In this document: piece by piece, positions 47,845 to 58,342 of the stretch
Numbering within the stretch: the stretch's first letter is position 1
Layout of the letters: every line of letters begins with the position of its first letter
From: Corythucha ciliata
Lineage: Eukaryota > Arthropoda > Insecta > Hemiptera > Tingidae
Reading direction: 5' to 3'
NCBI GenBank assembly: GCA_038030265.1
Contig: CM075938.1
Coordinates: forward strand, 22,111,009-22,175,008
Length of the DNA: 64,000 nucleotides
Notes under the pieces: generated by a model
Databases searched by the model: none
The model's input: the letters and a program-made list of their open reading frames with translations, nothing else
What the model was told of the DNA's origin: nothing
Position numbers and translations under genes: made by a program

Positions 47845-50800
47845 AGAAAGGACCAAAGTCTCTTCAAATTGTTTCAAAACGCGTTAAAAACCTGACCCAC
47901 CTGATGAGCTGACTCACTTTTTCTTGAGTGTGTCGACAAAAAATAATAAATGTCCTGTTTGATGGATGTATATGTTTCTGTATAATTAGACTTTAATCGA
48001 TGGCAATATTTTCACTCTTCCGTCAATTGTTGGCGTTGCAAAATTTTAAATAAAAGTTCGAATATTGCTTCTGTTGCAATAAAACCGTTCTTCAAATATA
48101 TCATCCGAACCACACGTCATGTCCGCGTTGGGCTGAGGGAGGCCTACCCTACCTAGCACGATTCTTCAAACCAAAGGAGGCGTAACAGGTAACTCCTGAG
48201 TCACCTTCTTCTTATTATTTTTATTCTTGATTAACGTCGATGGCTCGAATCTGCGAATTTTACCCCTTTAAACCTGCATTTGCAGATTTGGCACTTGAGG
48301 CAATCAAGTTTACGACTTATTGGCTCATTTAAACCCGACATTTTATGGTTTTGGCACTCACAGAAACCATCTTAATAGCCCTCTCTCTCTCTCTCAAAAA
48401 GCCGAACTCGCGGAACTGGCTCCATAAAAAGCCAATACCGTTTCCGCTGGGTCGACCCTTGTAATGATCCAATTTCACTGGGTTGACTCATTGACTCGTT
48501 GACTCAAAAAAGGAGAGCAATTTCAAGAGGTTGGATCCTTCAAAACAGCAAGTCCGTGAGTTTGGCTCTTTTGAAGTCCTAATTTCGCGTATTTGTCACT
48601 TACAGAACGCACCTACAGAACACGATTAAAGTGGATTTGGCACTACGTGCAGCGCATTTTCGTGGTTTTGAGTCTTAATTCAAGAACTAAACATCCAATT
48701 CACCAGTTATTGGCTCTTTGAAAAACAAATTTTCGTAGATCTGACACGCCAGATTCCAATTTTTCGGGGTTACCTCTCTATAAAAAAAAAGTCAAATTCG
48801 TGGATTTGACACCCTTACACCACAATCTTCCAGGGATGCTGGTGTCGGTCCATTCAAAACATCAATTTTGCGGGTCTGGCGTCTTTCAAAAGCAAAATTT
48901 CGCAGTTTTGGACAATTAATAATTCATTTTGGGGATCGGCCCACCCATAATCATACTAATTTCGAGGGTTTGGCTCTCTCGAAAAGCTAATTTGGTGGGT
49001 TCGGCTCTCAAAACGATTCAAACGCGGATTTCGCTCGTGCCACCAATTAAAAAAAAAAAAAAAGTCAAATTCGTGGATTTGACACCCTTACACCACAATC
49101 TTCCAGGGATGCTGGTGTCGGTCCATTCAAAACATCAATTTTGCTGGTCTGGCGTCTTTCAAAAGCAAAATTTCGCAGTTTTGGACAATTAATAATTCAT
49201 TTTGGGGGATCGGCCCACCCATAATCATACTAATTTCGAGGGTTTGGCTCTCTCGAAAAGCTAATTTGGTGGGTTCGGCTCTTCAAAAACGAAATCAACG
49301 CGGATTTCGCTCGTGCCAACCCAATTTCGCGGTGAGGTGGCTTAATCCTGAATTTAAAAATTTGAATTTGACCGGATTGGGTCATTTAAATCAATACTCA
49401 GAATAGCAATTATCGCTGTTGACTCGCTCAGACGGTGATTTTGCTGGCTTGACTCAGTAAATGAAACAATTCCGTAGATTTAGCTCGTGAGGTTGGATCC
49501 GTTATTGGACCAGAGGCAGACTATCCCCGATAAATGGCTGGAGGTTTGCCTTGGCCTAGACGACCGCTATAAAGCCGTTCCGGTATAGTGGCCAATGGAT
49601 CCAGGCAATTTTGGTTTGAAGGAGCAAAATCTGCGGCATGGTCATGAAAGGGCAAACATTCATGGCAAAATTGGATTTTGAAACAGCAGCCAAAATCAGG
49701 AAATTTGTCATTTTTCCTTAACTCGTCCGACAATTAAATTGCGTTCAGACGACTCTGTCTCGGACAGTTCAACAGGGTGGATGCGTATAAGTGTAAAAAA
49801 CAAAAAAAAATTGGGATAAAGTAGACCTCATTTGCGATCGAAAACACCCCATAAGCTATGGTTCGAAAATCAAAACCCTTCGAGATATCATTTTTTACAC
49901 ATCTTTTTAGGATAACATCATTTTCCTTGACTAAATGCGAGTAACTCGCTTCCCAGCTGACTTTCTGCATTTTTTGACGCTGGATTCGGAAAGAGCACAC
50001 TCTTTTCTGTCAGGCCTAGCTGTTTTCGTCGAAAATAACTATTTTCTGTGTCCTCGGCAACACTTCCAAGTTGTGCGAATCGGAGATTTTCAATTTTCAA
50101 ATAAAAGTCAACCCCCACTTCTTGTCCATAATAAATCTACGCCTATCGACGTCCCATGGATAAGAAAAACGTCTTAACATGTCCCTTTCAAAATTACTCA
50201 AGAGCGTTGGTTCCATTAATTGGCGAATTTTTGGGGCAGAAATTACAATTTTTTAGAAAAAAAGAGTGATTTTCCTGTTCAAAAACGATTGCTTTTACCT
50301 GCAAAATTCAAACAATCCTTGTGAATTTCAGCATGCTCAGCATCATGAAAACCTCACCTGAAGTGGCCCATTGCATGTAACCAACTGTAAATGCCTACCA
50401 GAGTATCAAAAAATGTCGCTCCGGCAGCTGGCTGTCGAATAAAGTGCATTTCACTACTACGAAGTTTGACCTTTTCAAAATTGCGATTATTTATAAAAAA
50501 TGGTCATTTCTTCCGAAAAATCGCCAATTAATTAAACAAACGCTCATAAGTAATTTTGATATAGAAAATAGTTATTTTTTGACGAAAATAGAGAGGCCTG
50601 GCAGAAAAGAGTGTGCTCCTCCCGAATCCATCGTCAAAAGTTGCAGAAAATCAGCTGAAAAGCGATTTATTCGCATTTAGTCAAGGAAAATGATGTTATC
50701 CAATTTTCACGGGTGACAATTTTCACAGAGGTGTCAGTGAAAGAGAGGCACGACGATGTGTGGGAGTGAGAGAATCATACCCTGTCCTCCGACTGGATCT

Positions 50801-53800
50801 ACATATGGTAATTTCAATTACCACCCTTTTCCAGAAGCGTGGGGCTTGATCAAAGTTTTATTACAGTAGGAACTTTGTTTTGCGTGTGAAGAGGAACAAC
50901 AATGTTGTCGAAGTTACCCCCCCCCCCCCCGTGTTTTTACCCCTTTTTGCGGAGCCCCTCCCCTTGTCCTTCTCTAAAAGTATAGTTTCGCTATAGTGAA
51001 TTCAAAATAATGACCGATATAATAATAAAAAAAACTCACGGTAAACGAGCTCTCGAAGTTCTTCAATCATCACCGCCCGGCTTTCCGGAGTTTCTCCCAC
51101 CGTCTTTCTAGCGTACTCCCGCACATCGTCCGGTATCGACTCCAAGTCAAGAGCCGCCTCGACGTCGCCCACCTTGTCTTCGAGGATGCACTCGGGCATT
51201 CTATAAAAGAAACAAAAGGTTGAGTCGAATTTAAATGATGGGTCCTTCCCATCTTCCCCATTTTGATCACTTCGTAGCAATAATAACTGCTAAACACGAC
51301 CTCCCTCCCATTGTTTCTAAAGTGGACTGCTACAAGAGCTCATGTCTCTTAATAGTCTGAAAGAATGCCCTAAAACGTTTCGTTCATAACTGACAATGAC
51401 AGTGGCGGCAGAAGTCAGACGGCATTGGGGGAGCAAGAATCTGAGTAGTTCAAATTTAACCCCCTCCCCCCTCAACAAATATCGTGTTTCGAGTCATTTA
51501 TGTCTACATGTACAAAATTACAATTTTTTGTCCCAAAAATCAGAATTATTTACTTAGTTTACAGTGTCTTCATTAAATTCCATCGTTTCTAGGCTAATTT
51601 TCCTGGGGTCGTCCAAAGACGCAGTCTATAGATAACGCCGAATCAACAATATCGGTCATAGCGTATTCAGCCGGGAAACTGTGGGGAGGGGGGAGCAAGA
51701 GTATGCCCTGAACAGCGGCCTACTCCTATCGGGGTCGAGGGTTGGAAATCTCTATAGAAGGTCCCTTAATTGTAGGCCCCTAAATATACAAGGAATATAC
51801 TTTCTACGGAGAGTTGAATTATACGTATTTTTCTCAATTTTAGTCACGAAACCACCAGTTGGTGTTTTCGCTCTCAATTTTAGGTGAAAATGAGCCCTTT
51901 TTTTCAGTTTTGACCGTAAATTTGCTCATTTTTTCAATTTCATCCCCGGATCAACAAATTTTCTCTGCGAACTATACTAGCGCTTTGTCTCAATTTTAGC
52001 CGCAAATTAGCTTTTTTCTTCAATTGAGCATTGAATCAGCACTTTTTATAAACTTTTAGTCATGAAATTGCGCGGCGCTTTCTCACAATTCAAGTTATGA
52101 AGTTCCCCCACGAATCCGCGAATTAACGCTTTTTATTAAATTTAATTGGCCCATTTTCTCTATTCTATCTGCGAATTAGTGTTTTTATCAACTATTTCAA
52201 TTAATATTTTCCTCTAATTTTTACCCACACAGTGGGTAAAAATTGCGTTTTACCCGCAAAGTTGCCTCAAGAATCGGCGAATTGAAGTTTTCTCAACTTC
52301 ACCTGTCAATTAGCACTTTTTCTGAACTTTTATAGCTGCAAATCGCAGCCCTTTATCTCAATTTAAGCTGGAAATTTACGTTTTTCTTAACTTTAGCAAC
52401 TTTTCTCAAATTTTAGGCGTGAATTAGCGTTTGTTCTCAATGTCATCTGCGAATCAGCGCTTTTTTGCAATTTTATTAGTGTATGGGAGCTTTTTCTCAA
52501 GCAACGAATGCGCTTTTTCTCATTTTCAACCGCAAATTGTAGAGCTTTATCTCAATTTTGGCCGCGAATTACCGTCTTTCTCAATTTTGCCCCAACAAAG
52601 AACTATTTCTCAATTTTAGACACGAAGTAGCGGCTTTTCTCATTGTTAAAAGTGATTTAGTGATTTTTACTTGAATATGTCTCCGTATAGGAAAGGTCGG
52701 GAAAAAATTGAGTCCGTGCTGACTACTACATATTATTTCTACTTTCATACACCTTACCAACCTAAAACACTCCATTACTACATCTATACGGTTTTCGAGG
52801 TCCCCATCAGTGTGGTCGGAAGTGCACTGTCCCCCTCGCCACTTTATCGGTGCACTATAGAGGCCCTGAAATGCCTTTTCACTACTTATTTAAACCCAAA
52901 TTAAGATTTGACACTTTAAAAATCATTTTTGTAGGGTTAGCCAACCAAAACCCAAATTTTACCGATTTGAATGTCGCAGAACCCAATTTCACTGGCTTCA
53001 CTCACCCAAAAAGCCCACGTGGGAGGCGAAACAGTTGATTCCCGAGTCACCTTCCTCTTTTTCATGGTCTTGTTCACACCGATGGCTGGAACTTGCGGTT
53101 TTCACTATTTTAAACCAACATTTCGGGGATTTGGCGCTTTAAAAAGTCCAATTTGGCGGGTTTGACTCTTTCAACGCCCAAACTTTGTGGATTTAGATCT
53201 CACAATACCCAATTTCGATCGTTTCGCTTACCCTAAAAGCCAATTTTACAGAACTTCGAGGGTACGGTCTTTTGAAGTTTTGTGGACTTGGGATTCAAAA
53301 CCCCTATTTCGCGGTTTTTGAACATGAAAAAAAAAAACCGAATGTTTGACTCCCTAAAAGGCGCAATTTTGCGGGATTGGTCAGAAAAAATAATTTCGTA
53401 GGTTTGGCTCACTCAAAAAGTCAATTTTCACGGGGTTTTAACAGGTCATTTCACCTTTTTGGGGCTTCATGAAGCAATTCCGTGCTGGGTTTGACTATTT
53501 CGAAGTTCAAGTTTCACGGATTCGGTAACACAATTTCTCTCGTTTTGAAGGGCAATTCAGTCATTATATGCCACACGGGTCTGACTCTGTCGAGTCTGAG
53601 AAATTTCGCACGGTTGGCCCGTTAAAAATCTATTCCGAGGGATCGGCGCATGCAAAAAAAAAAAAAAAAAAAAATCGTGGGTTCGGTTTACACAAAGACT
53701 CAATTTGAAGGTACCAGCTTCTTCATAAATGAAATTTCACCGAGCTGGTTCATTCACAAAACTAATCTCGCGGGTCTGGCTCAAAGAAAGAACAAGATTT

Positions 53801-55416
53801 CGTGGCGTTGGCTCATTAAAAACCAATTTCACGAGTCTGGCTCACCCGAAATAGCGCAATTTGGCGGGTTTGGCTGCATCAAAAACATTGATCCATTCGC
53901 AATACCCCCGTCCCCGTCCCGAACTCTGTCGTCGCTCTAGCTCTAGCCTCACCCTGTGCGAAGGAAATCTGCACAGAAAAAAGAAGAGGTTGTATACGCT
54001 AATTATTATTTTTGTTGTGGATCGATCATTTTTAGAGAAGTGACTTTGAAGTGAACCCATTCTTTATTGCGATTTAGGTGGAGCATTCGCTCTCCCTGAA
54101 CCCCACTTCTTTCGCCACTGGACAATGAGCACAGTCAGTTTTTGGGTTGGTGCGCCACTGTAACAATCTGATTCTGTTAATGTATAATTTTGTCCTCGAA
54201 TTTTGGTCAAATAGTCGGTTTCCGTGTGTGAACGATCGAAAATAGCGCAGTTTAGAATCTTATTGTTGAGTAGAAAATGTACCAGGGGTTTTGATTTAAG
54301 TTTTTTTTCAAAACTATAACTGGATTACCTTGAAAAGTTACAAATCAGTAGAATCTAACATGTCTCACCTAATTCGAACGTGAAAGAGTTTAATCATTTT
54401 TTTTTTTTTTTTTTTTTCAAGTTGCTTCAGCGTGGGTTTTCTGTTCTCTAATTACAAATTGTTTAGCTTCATGGGAGCAGCAATTAAGTCGCTCAAACAA
54501 GACTCAAACGGCGAGCCTGATCAATGAAGGAGGCGTAGTCCTTCGCCCAACACAATAGCTTTTGGGTAATTGGCCCGATATTTAGTCATTTTTAAAACTT
54601 TGTTTTCACCTTGAGGATTGCGGCTCTTCTATTAATTGGTTTTCTCGTTCGCGTGTCATTTTCATACGTCTAATGACTCGAAAAAAACACATAAAAAATG
54701 TGGAAAATATGACCCCTTGACATCAAAAAATATTAGCACTATGTGTATAATAATATGTGGATGGGGGGAGGGGGTTGTCCAAGAAAAATGTCCTCACGGG
54801 AAAAAATTGCAGACAAAAAAGCCTTTTGTGGAGATCCTTCCATGCACAAAAGCTATACACGAATTTTTCTTCGTTATTTATACGCATACATTTTTAATAA
54901 GTCAAGGCTGTATTGTAAATGTTAGTGAACACGGAGATCATTCAACTTATAAATAACAAAACAAATAACGCTGTAGTAGGGGTCCATCAGGGTTTCAGCA
55001 CAATAATAGTAATAATAATGAACGGCATAGAAGTAAGAAATTCCGCCTTTTCTACCTAATATTTACCTCCCCCCTCCAGTTCCCCTAACCAGTCAGCAGA
55101 ATCACTCGAATAACAGAAATCCTCTCTCTGATCTAAAATTGACTCACTTTTGTGCCTCGCAAAAATAATAAACGCGTACAGGTGGTTGAAGTCAATAAGG
55201 GAAAACTGTAACTCTGTCAATATCGCATAACGTCCAATATTAAAGCCTGACCGTTTCTGTCTCTCTCATTTCTCCCATTCCGGGCTCATTCATTCAATAA
55301 GCCCCTGTAAGTAAATGTTTTTGACAGTTGAAATCTTGTAGAGACCACTGACGACGATTAATTTTAAAGGAAAAAGAGGAGACAAATTTTACTCACTTCA
55401 CATTTAGTTGACCCAT
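40562..55416 (-). CDS. CRAL-TRIO domain protein, alpha-TTP/clavesin-like (gene A)
   Basis: Eight coding exons on the minus strand: 55397-55416, 51040-51200, 47358-47452, 46402-46552, 44769-44962, 44100-44210, 42861-43005 and 40562-40632. Splice sites are GT-AG throughout, phases join without a stop, and the product is 315 aa. Exon 1 encodes only 'MGQLNV' plus two bases after a good start context (AAAACATGG). The CRAL-TRIO-N region carries 'IPDDVREYARKTVGETPES' and 'YLLRFLRGRNFKLEPSYT'. The lipid pocket has 'GIVSVVPYREQTGRRIM', 'ALFDMAGLSMQHAW', 'FPMKISAIHVVNESWVF', 'VFSMFRPFL', 'VHFHGSNMSSLHQHV' and 'LPVIYGG'. Family role: cytosolic carriers of hydrophobic ligands such as tocopherol or phosphoinositides; the ligand is not predictable here. 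Introns of up to 4 kb hold repeats and a TIR element. A polyA signal lies at 40396-40401. Confidence 0.9.
41580..42670. repeat. Family B repeats in the last intron of gene A, orientation flips
   Basis: From 41580 to about 42170 the plus strand repeats 'cgctttttctcaattttagc' and 'gaattagcgctttt' with 30-60 bp spacing. From about 42180 to 42500 the same words appear as reverse complements ('gagaaatcgctaattt', 'aaaacgctaattcgggg'). Copies are heavily diverged. The block sits in the 2.2-kb intron between coding exons 7 and 8 of gene A. Confidence 0.6.
45040..45240 (-). repeat. Short patch of family A repeats in an intron of gene A
   Basis: Phrases 'ggccaaaactcgcaaaattgg', 'gagccagaatcgtgacaatt', 'gcaaaatccgcgtaaatgg' and 'gcaatatccgcgcaattgg' recur at roughly 35-45 bp, inverted relative to the 48-53 kb blocks. 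Confidence 0.5.
47793..47845. repeat. (CT)n microsatellite in an intron of gene A
   Basis: Nearly uninterrupted CT dinucleotides, with small breaks, run over about 50 bp. Confidence 0.85.
48240..49500 (+). repeat. Family A repeat block with a 273-bp tandem duplication
   Basis: About 30 degenerate copies of 'ccaatttcgcgggtttggctctt' at 35-45 bp spacing lie in the intron between coding exons 2 and 3 of gene A. Within it a larger unit is duplicated: 'gtcaaattcgtggatttgac' begins at 48791 and again at 49064, and the two units match almost base for base up to about 49041 and 49320. Each is preceded by an A-run. Confidence 0.65.
48791..49320 (+). repeat. Two-copy tandem duplication, period 273 bp
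   Basis: Both copies carry the same order of landmarks ('cttccagggatgctggtgtc', 'ttttggacaattaataattc', 'cccacccataatcatactaa', 'aatttggtgggttcggctct'). They differ at a handful of positions (for example gcgggt/gctggt, ggggat/gggggat and a few bases near the 3' end). The high identity contrasts with the diverged short repeats around them, so the duplication is recent. Confidence 0.85.
49910..50701. mobile_element. MITE-like inverted-repeat element in an intron of gene A
   Basis: The left end 'ggataacatcattttccttg' (49910) is mirrored exactly at 50701, and the arms share mirrored words ('gactaaatgcg', 'agagcacactcttttctg', 'aataactattttct', 'aattaattggcgaa'). By eye they are about 80% identical over 250 bp. 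The left arm carries about 140 bp extra (about 50050-50190) not present in the right arm. No protein-coding region is seen. Flanks do not show a clear target duplication. It lies between coding exons 2 and 3 of gene A. Confidence 0.7.
50917..50930. repeat. C14 homopolymer
   Basis: Fourteen consecutive C residues in an intron of gene A, about 110 bp downstream (plus-strand coordinates) of exon 2's donor side. This is the longest of many G/C runs in the window. Confidence 0.9.
51830..53890 (+). repeat. Family B block followed by family A block in intron 1 of gene A
   Basis: 51830-52670 repeats 'ttttctcaattttagccgcgaattagcg' in many diverged copies of about 30-45 bp. After about 200 bp of other sequence, 52880-53890 repeats 'cccaatttcgcgggtttggctca'-type copies. 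A 21-base A-run sits inside it (53654-53674). Near 53040-53090 lies a segment ('gagtcaccttcctcttttt', 'cgatggctgga') also found at about 48190-48250 and, inverted, at about 31870-31900. Confidence 0.65.
54397..54417. repeat. T21 homopolymer in intron 1 of gene A
   Basis: Uninterrupted T-run. No adjacent LINE or SINE body was recognised, so it is recorded as a simple repeat. Confidence 0.85.
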
Positions 55417-56360
55417 GTTTTTTGTTTTTAAACACTCGAAAAATCGTTCAGCACTCACAAGACACTCGCTAAACAACTAAAATATCTCTGTTCATTTAGA
55501 AGATAAAACTGACTCGATAAAACTAATTATTTTTCAAAGTTATGTTTGATATTTGTTCCTTTGTGCTTTCAATTAGTCACGTTCAAAGGAATGGAATTGA
55601 TACTCGGGAGAGCCGTGAAAACAAAAATCCTTCTGGTAGGGATATACATTGTACGCCACTACCCTTTATTTGACGAACAACGTTCTCAGGGTCGATTACT
55701 CATGAACATGATCGCTTTTGCAAAGGAGTAGGGGTGGGGAAGGCCGATAATTTTTTTATCATTCAAACCCATGTGAATATGAACAATTTCCGCGGTGTGG
55801 GAAAAGGGGGTAATCATTTCGGTTTAACAATAACATTAATGATGGAAATGATACCATTTCTTTCCCATGATATTATTTTAGCTATGTTTTTCCCCTACTA
55901 CCCACTAAATTGGTTTACAATCGGTTAAGATTATAGACGACCAGGTAAACGTTTGAATTTTAATTCGGAGAGAGAAAAATTAGTTATGGTGGGATGGGTG
56001 GGTAACGAAGGGTGAAATGAATAAATTTGCTTTTCCGCTAACCCTTTCGAACTTTAAATATACAATCACACGCTCCCGTGCCATCGAATACTTCATATTT
56101 TACGTGAGTTGAATTGACCGTGAAACTTGTGGCCGGGGGGCCGGGGGTACAAAAGAAAATCCTAAATCGTAAGCTTAAACGTTTTTATGAAACGAGCCCC
56201 TCGTAGGGTGCATTGTGTAAAATAAGCCTCTCGCTGTCGGTAATCATCGCTATACATATACCGTGGCAATCATCGGATCACTTTCGGTGCCCTTTCCGGA
56301 CCACTTTCCGCATCGGTTAGTATGCTTCACGACTTTTCACCTTTGGGGAGGGAGAAGGGG
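55417..56360. other. Upstream region of CRAL-TRIO gene A
   Basis: The sequence just above the gene A start should contain its 5' UTR and promoter. No clear TATA box or initiator was identified on the minus strand. Open frames at 55546-55731 and 55734-55928 have no recognised domain. Confidence 0.4.
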
Positions 56361-56975
56361 GTAATTTCGGGAATTACTGGAATTTTGTCGGGATTACTCG
56401 GCCAAAAAAGAAGAAATGATGGTTCAGTAGAACATCAGTCCGATATATATTTCGGGTGTATCACACCCCTCTTCAGTCTACAGCAGGAAAAACCAACAAC
56501 AACCGGTTACGGCACTGTATGGGCATTACTTAATCGTTTAGAATAAAACAATAACCATACCTTAATAATTCTTAAAGAAGATAAATTATTGAAGGAGAAC
56601 ACCTCCTCTGTCGAAAAAAACCCATAAGGTGAGCCTAGAAAACCACGAAATTCTTAATTATTAATTAATTATAATGAAAGTTAAAACGAATTTACCCTTT
56701 AACAATAACATGTAGCGTGAAGATTACCACTTCACCGGACTCTGGTCGAAAAATGAGTCATTACGATTAAGTAATGCCCATACAGTGCCGTAACCGGTTG
56801 TTGTTGGTTTTTCCTGCTGTAGACTGAAGAGGGGTGTGATACACCCGAAATATATATCGGACTGATGTTCTACTGAACCATCATTTCTTCTTTTTTGGCC
56901 GAGTAATCCCGACAAAATTCCAGTAATTACAAATATGCGGCCGACGAAGTCAAATTCTACAAGTAATTTCGGGAA
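56361..56975. mobile_element. Perfect 166-bp inverted repeat bracketed by 13-bp direct repeats
   Basis: Arms 56372-56537 and 56763-56928 are reverse complements with no mismatch that I could find, separated by a 225-bp AT-rich spacer. The direct repeat 'gtaatttcgggaa' occurs at 56361-56373 and again at 56963-56975, as a target-site duplication would. About 34 bp lies between the right arm and the right direct repeat. The arms carry a mirrored short open frame, but nothing suggests it is coding. Perfect arms imply a recent origin or ongoing gene conversion. A 13-bp duplication is long for a cut-and-paste transposon and more like target-primed retrotransposition, so the class is open. Confidence 0.75.
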
Positions 56976-57144
56976 GTTTTAACTCCTTCGAGATGGATTT
57001 TCGATCAGACGAGCAAGTTTAAACGCGCTGACTCTCGGCTTACTCAAGTTTGAATGTGTACGTATACAGCGTACCTATAAGTATACACTTATCGGCGAGT
57101 TCCGAGAGGGGGTTTCTATAAGTGGATTCGCTCTTTTCGTGGAC

Positions 57145-57218
57145 TCCCGGGTAGCTTAGTTGGTTAGAGCAACTGCCGCGAAACCAGGAGGTCATGGGTT
57201 CGAAGCCCACCTTGGGAA
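57145..57218 (+). tRNA. tRNA-like sequence, probably a pseudogene
   Basis: The acceptor arm TCCCGGG/CTTGGGA (two G-T wobbles), D arm GCTT/GAGC and T loop TTCGAAG fit a tRNA. The A box (TAGCTTAGTTGG) and B box (GGTTCGAAGCC) are good, and a T6 run follows. The anticodon arm is damaged: position 33 is G instead of T, and 27-43 and 31-39 do not pair. The nominal anticodon would be CGA (Ser), yet there is no long variable arm. It may be a tRNA pseudogene or a tRNA-derived SINE head; no SINE body was seen. Confidence 0.55.
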
Positions 57219-57349
57219 CAATTTTTTCTCGGAGCTCAAAAAACGTAACAAATGGTAAGCATTTAATTTCAACATTAACTTCTTTATTTTCAGCCTCCCC
57301 ACTCCTTCGAATTCAGGGTTGTGACTGTGTGAGGAGGGGAGTAATCCTA

Positions 57350-57790
57350 TAATTGATCAATTTCAAGGGGTTCACAGTCCACGGAAAAACAGATTTCACG
57401 TGTTTAGCTCTTTAAAAAATCGACTTGAGTGCTCGGGCCATGGAAAGAATCTTGCGGGTTTTCCACCTTCAAAAAACCCACCCATTTATCAGGCCTGACT
57501 CTATCAAAAAATCAAATGTCGCATATCCAAAAATCAATTTCATTGTTTTGTCACACTAAAACCCCAACACGGTGTTTGACCCTGGAAACCCCTTTTTAGG
57601 AGGGTTGCAGAGGCACTCCTCTGCCAGGATTGCCGAGGTGGTCCTTATATTTATAATTATAATTAGGTACCTAATTTTCCTTGTTTTCGCTCGTTGAAAG
57701 ATCCATTTTGTGGGGTTGCCGCCTCAAAAATGATGTCAGCTTATCTACTGTCGGGTGTGCCACCATTTTCGTGGGTCTGGCTCACAAGGA
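57350..57790 (+). repeat. Family A repeats upstream of the errantivirus-like element
   Basis: Degenerate copies such as 'gatttcacgtgtttagctctttaaaa', 'cttgcgggttttccaccttcaaaa' and 'tttcgtgggtctggctcac' lie at 35-50 bp spacing. This is the same family as at 48.2-49.5 and 52.9-53.9 kb. Confidence 0.5.
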
Positions 57791-57878
57791 GAGGGTGGTG
57801 TTCTGATTTGTGACCGGTGTGCGGGTCCATTACCCGCTCACCCAGGGCCCGGCCTCCTTTGTGGGCCCGGATTTCCGA

Positions 57879-58342
57879 AGCCCTTTAACCCCAAAACCCC
57901 CTTACGGTATAGTTGGAGCTTTGCTGTGGTTTTTCCTTCTTCGCAGGTTGCAGCTTAACATTGTGACTGGATCTTTATAATTTGTTAATAGTATGCTTTT
58001 TGTGCTATGAACTTTGGTTGTGGTGAGAGCTATACTGTGGATTGAAGCTTTGGTTTGGGGACTTTGATGTGGTTTGGAGCTTTGCTTGGGTTTGGAGATT
58101 TTGCTGCGGTTAGGTCTTTCTTGTGGTTTAAAATATTGAGTACCATACATAGCAAGGTAATAAAACAGATTTGGGGGGAGGGGTGAAAGGGCTCCATTGA
58201 GTTCCATCGCCGGGCCCACAAATGCCGCCATGAAACTCGATTTGGTGGTTTTTCATGAACCACATTACAGTTGGTTAAGCCGGTGGTATAAGCCCATGCC
58301 TACGGCACTATTGTCTTCTTGTAACGTACAGGACTATGCGCG
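57879..58342 (+). repeat. Left copy of a 460-bp direct repeat (target flank of the LTR element)
   Basis: This copy runs from 'aagccctttaaccccaaaa' to 'actatgcgcg', where it is interrupted by the LTR start. It is matched by 62662-63132 with only about seven visible differences. The right copy continues uninterrupted past the point where the LTR begins here. It therefore looks like the pre-insertion ('empty') version of the same DNA rather than an LTR. Confidence 0.85.

Noticed and set aside
48240..53890. Short repeats with similar spacing as a CRISPR array
   Set aside because: Units are highly diverged, spacers are not unique, and the setting is an intron of a eukaryotic gene.
56322..56915. 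Identical short frames on both arms of the inverted repeat
   Set aside because: Identity follows from the perfect inverted repeat at DNA level. The frame has no known motif and runs out of the arm on one side.
57902..58231. A 109-codon minus-strand frame present in both copies of the 460-bp repeat (also 62687-63016)
   Set aside because: The differences I could see between the copies (N/H, L/F, Y/F) change amino acids, and much of the frame is a Lys/Pro/Ser-rich simple pattern from repetitive 'ccaaaccaaagc' DNA. Nothing suggests protein-level constraint.
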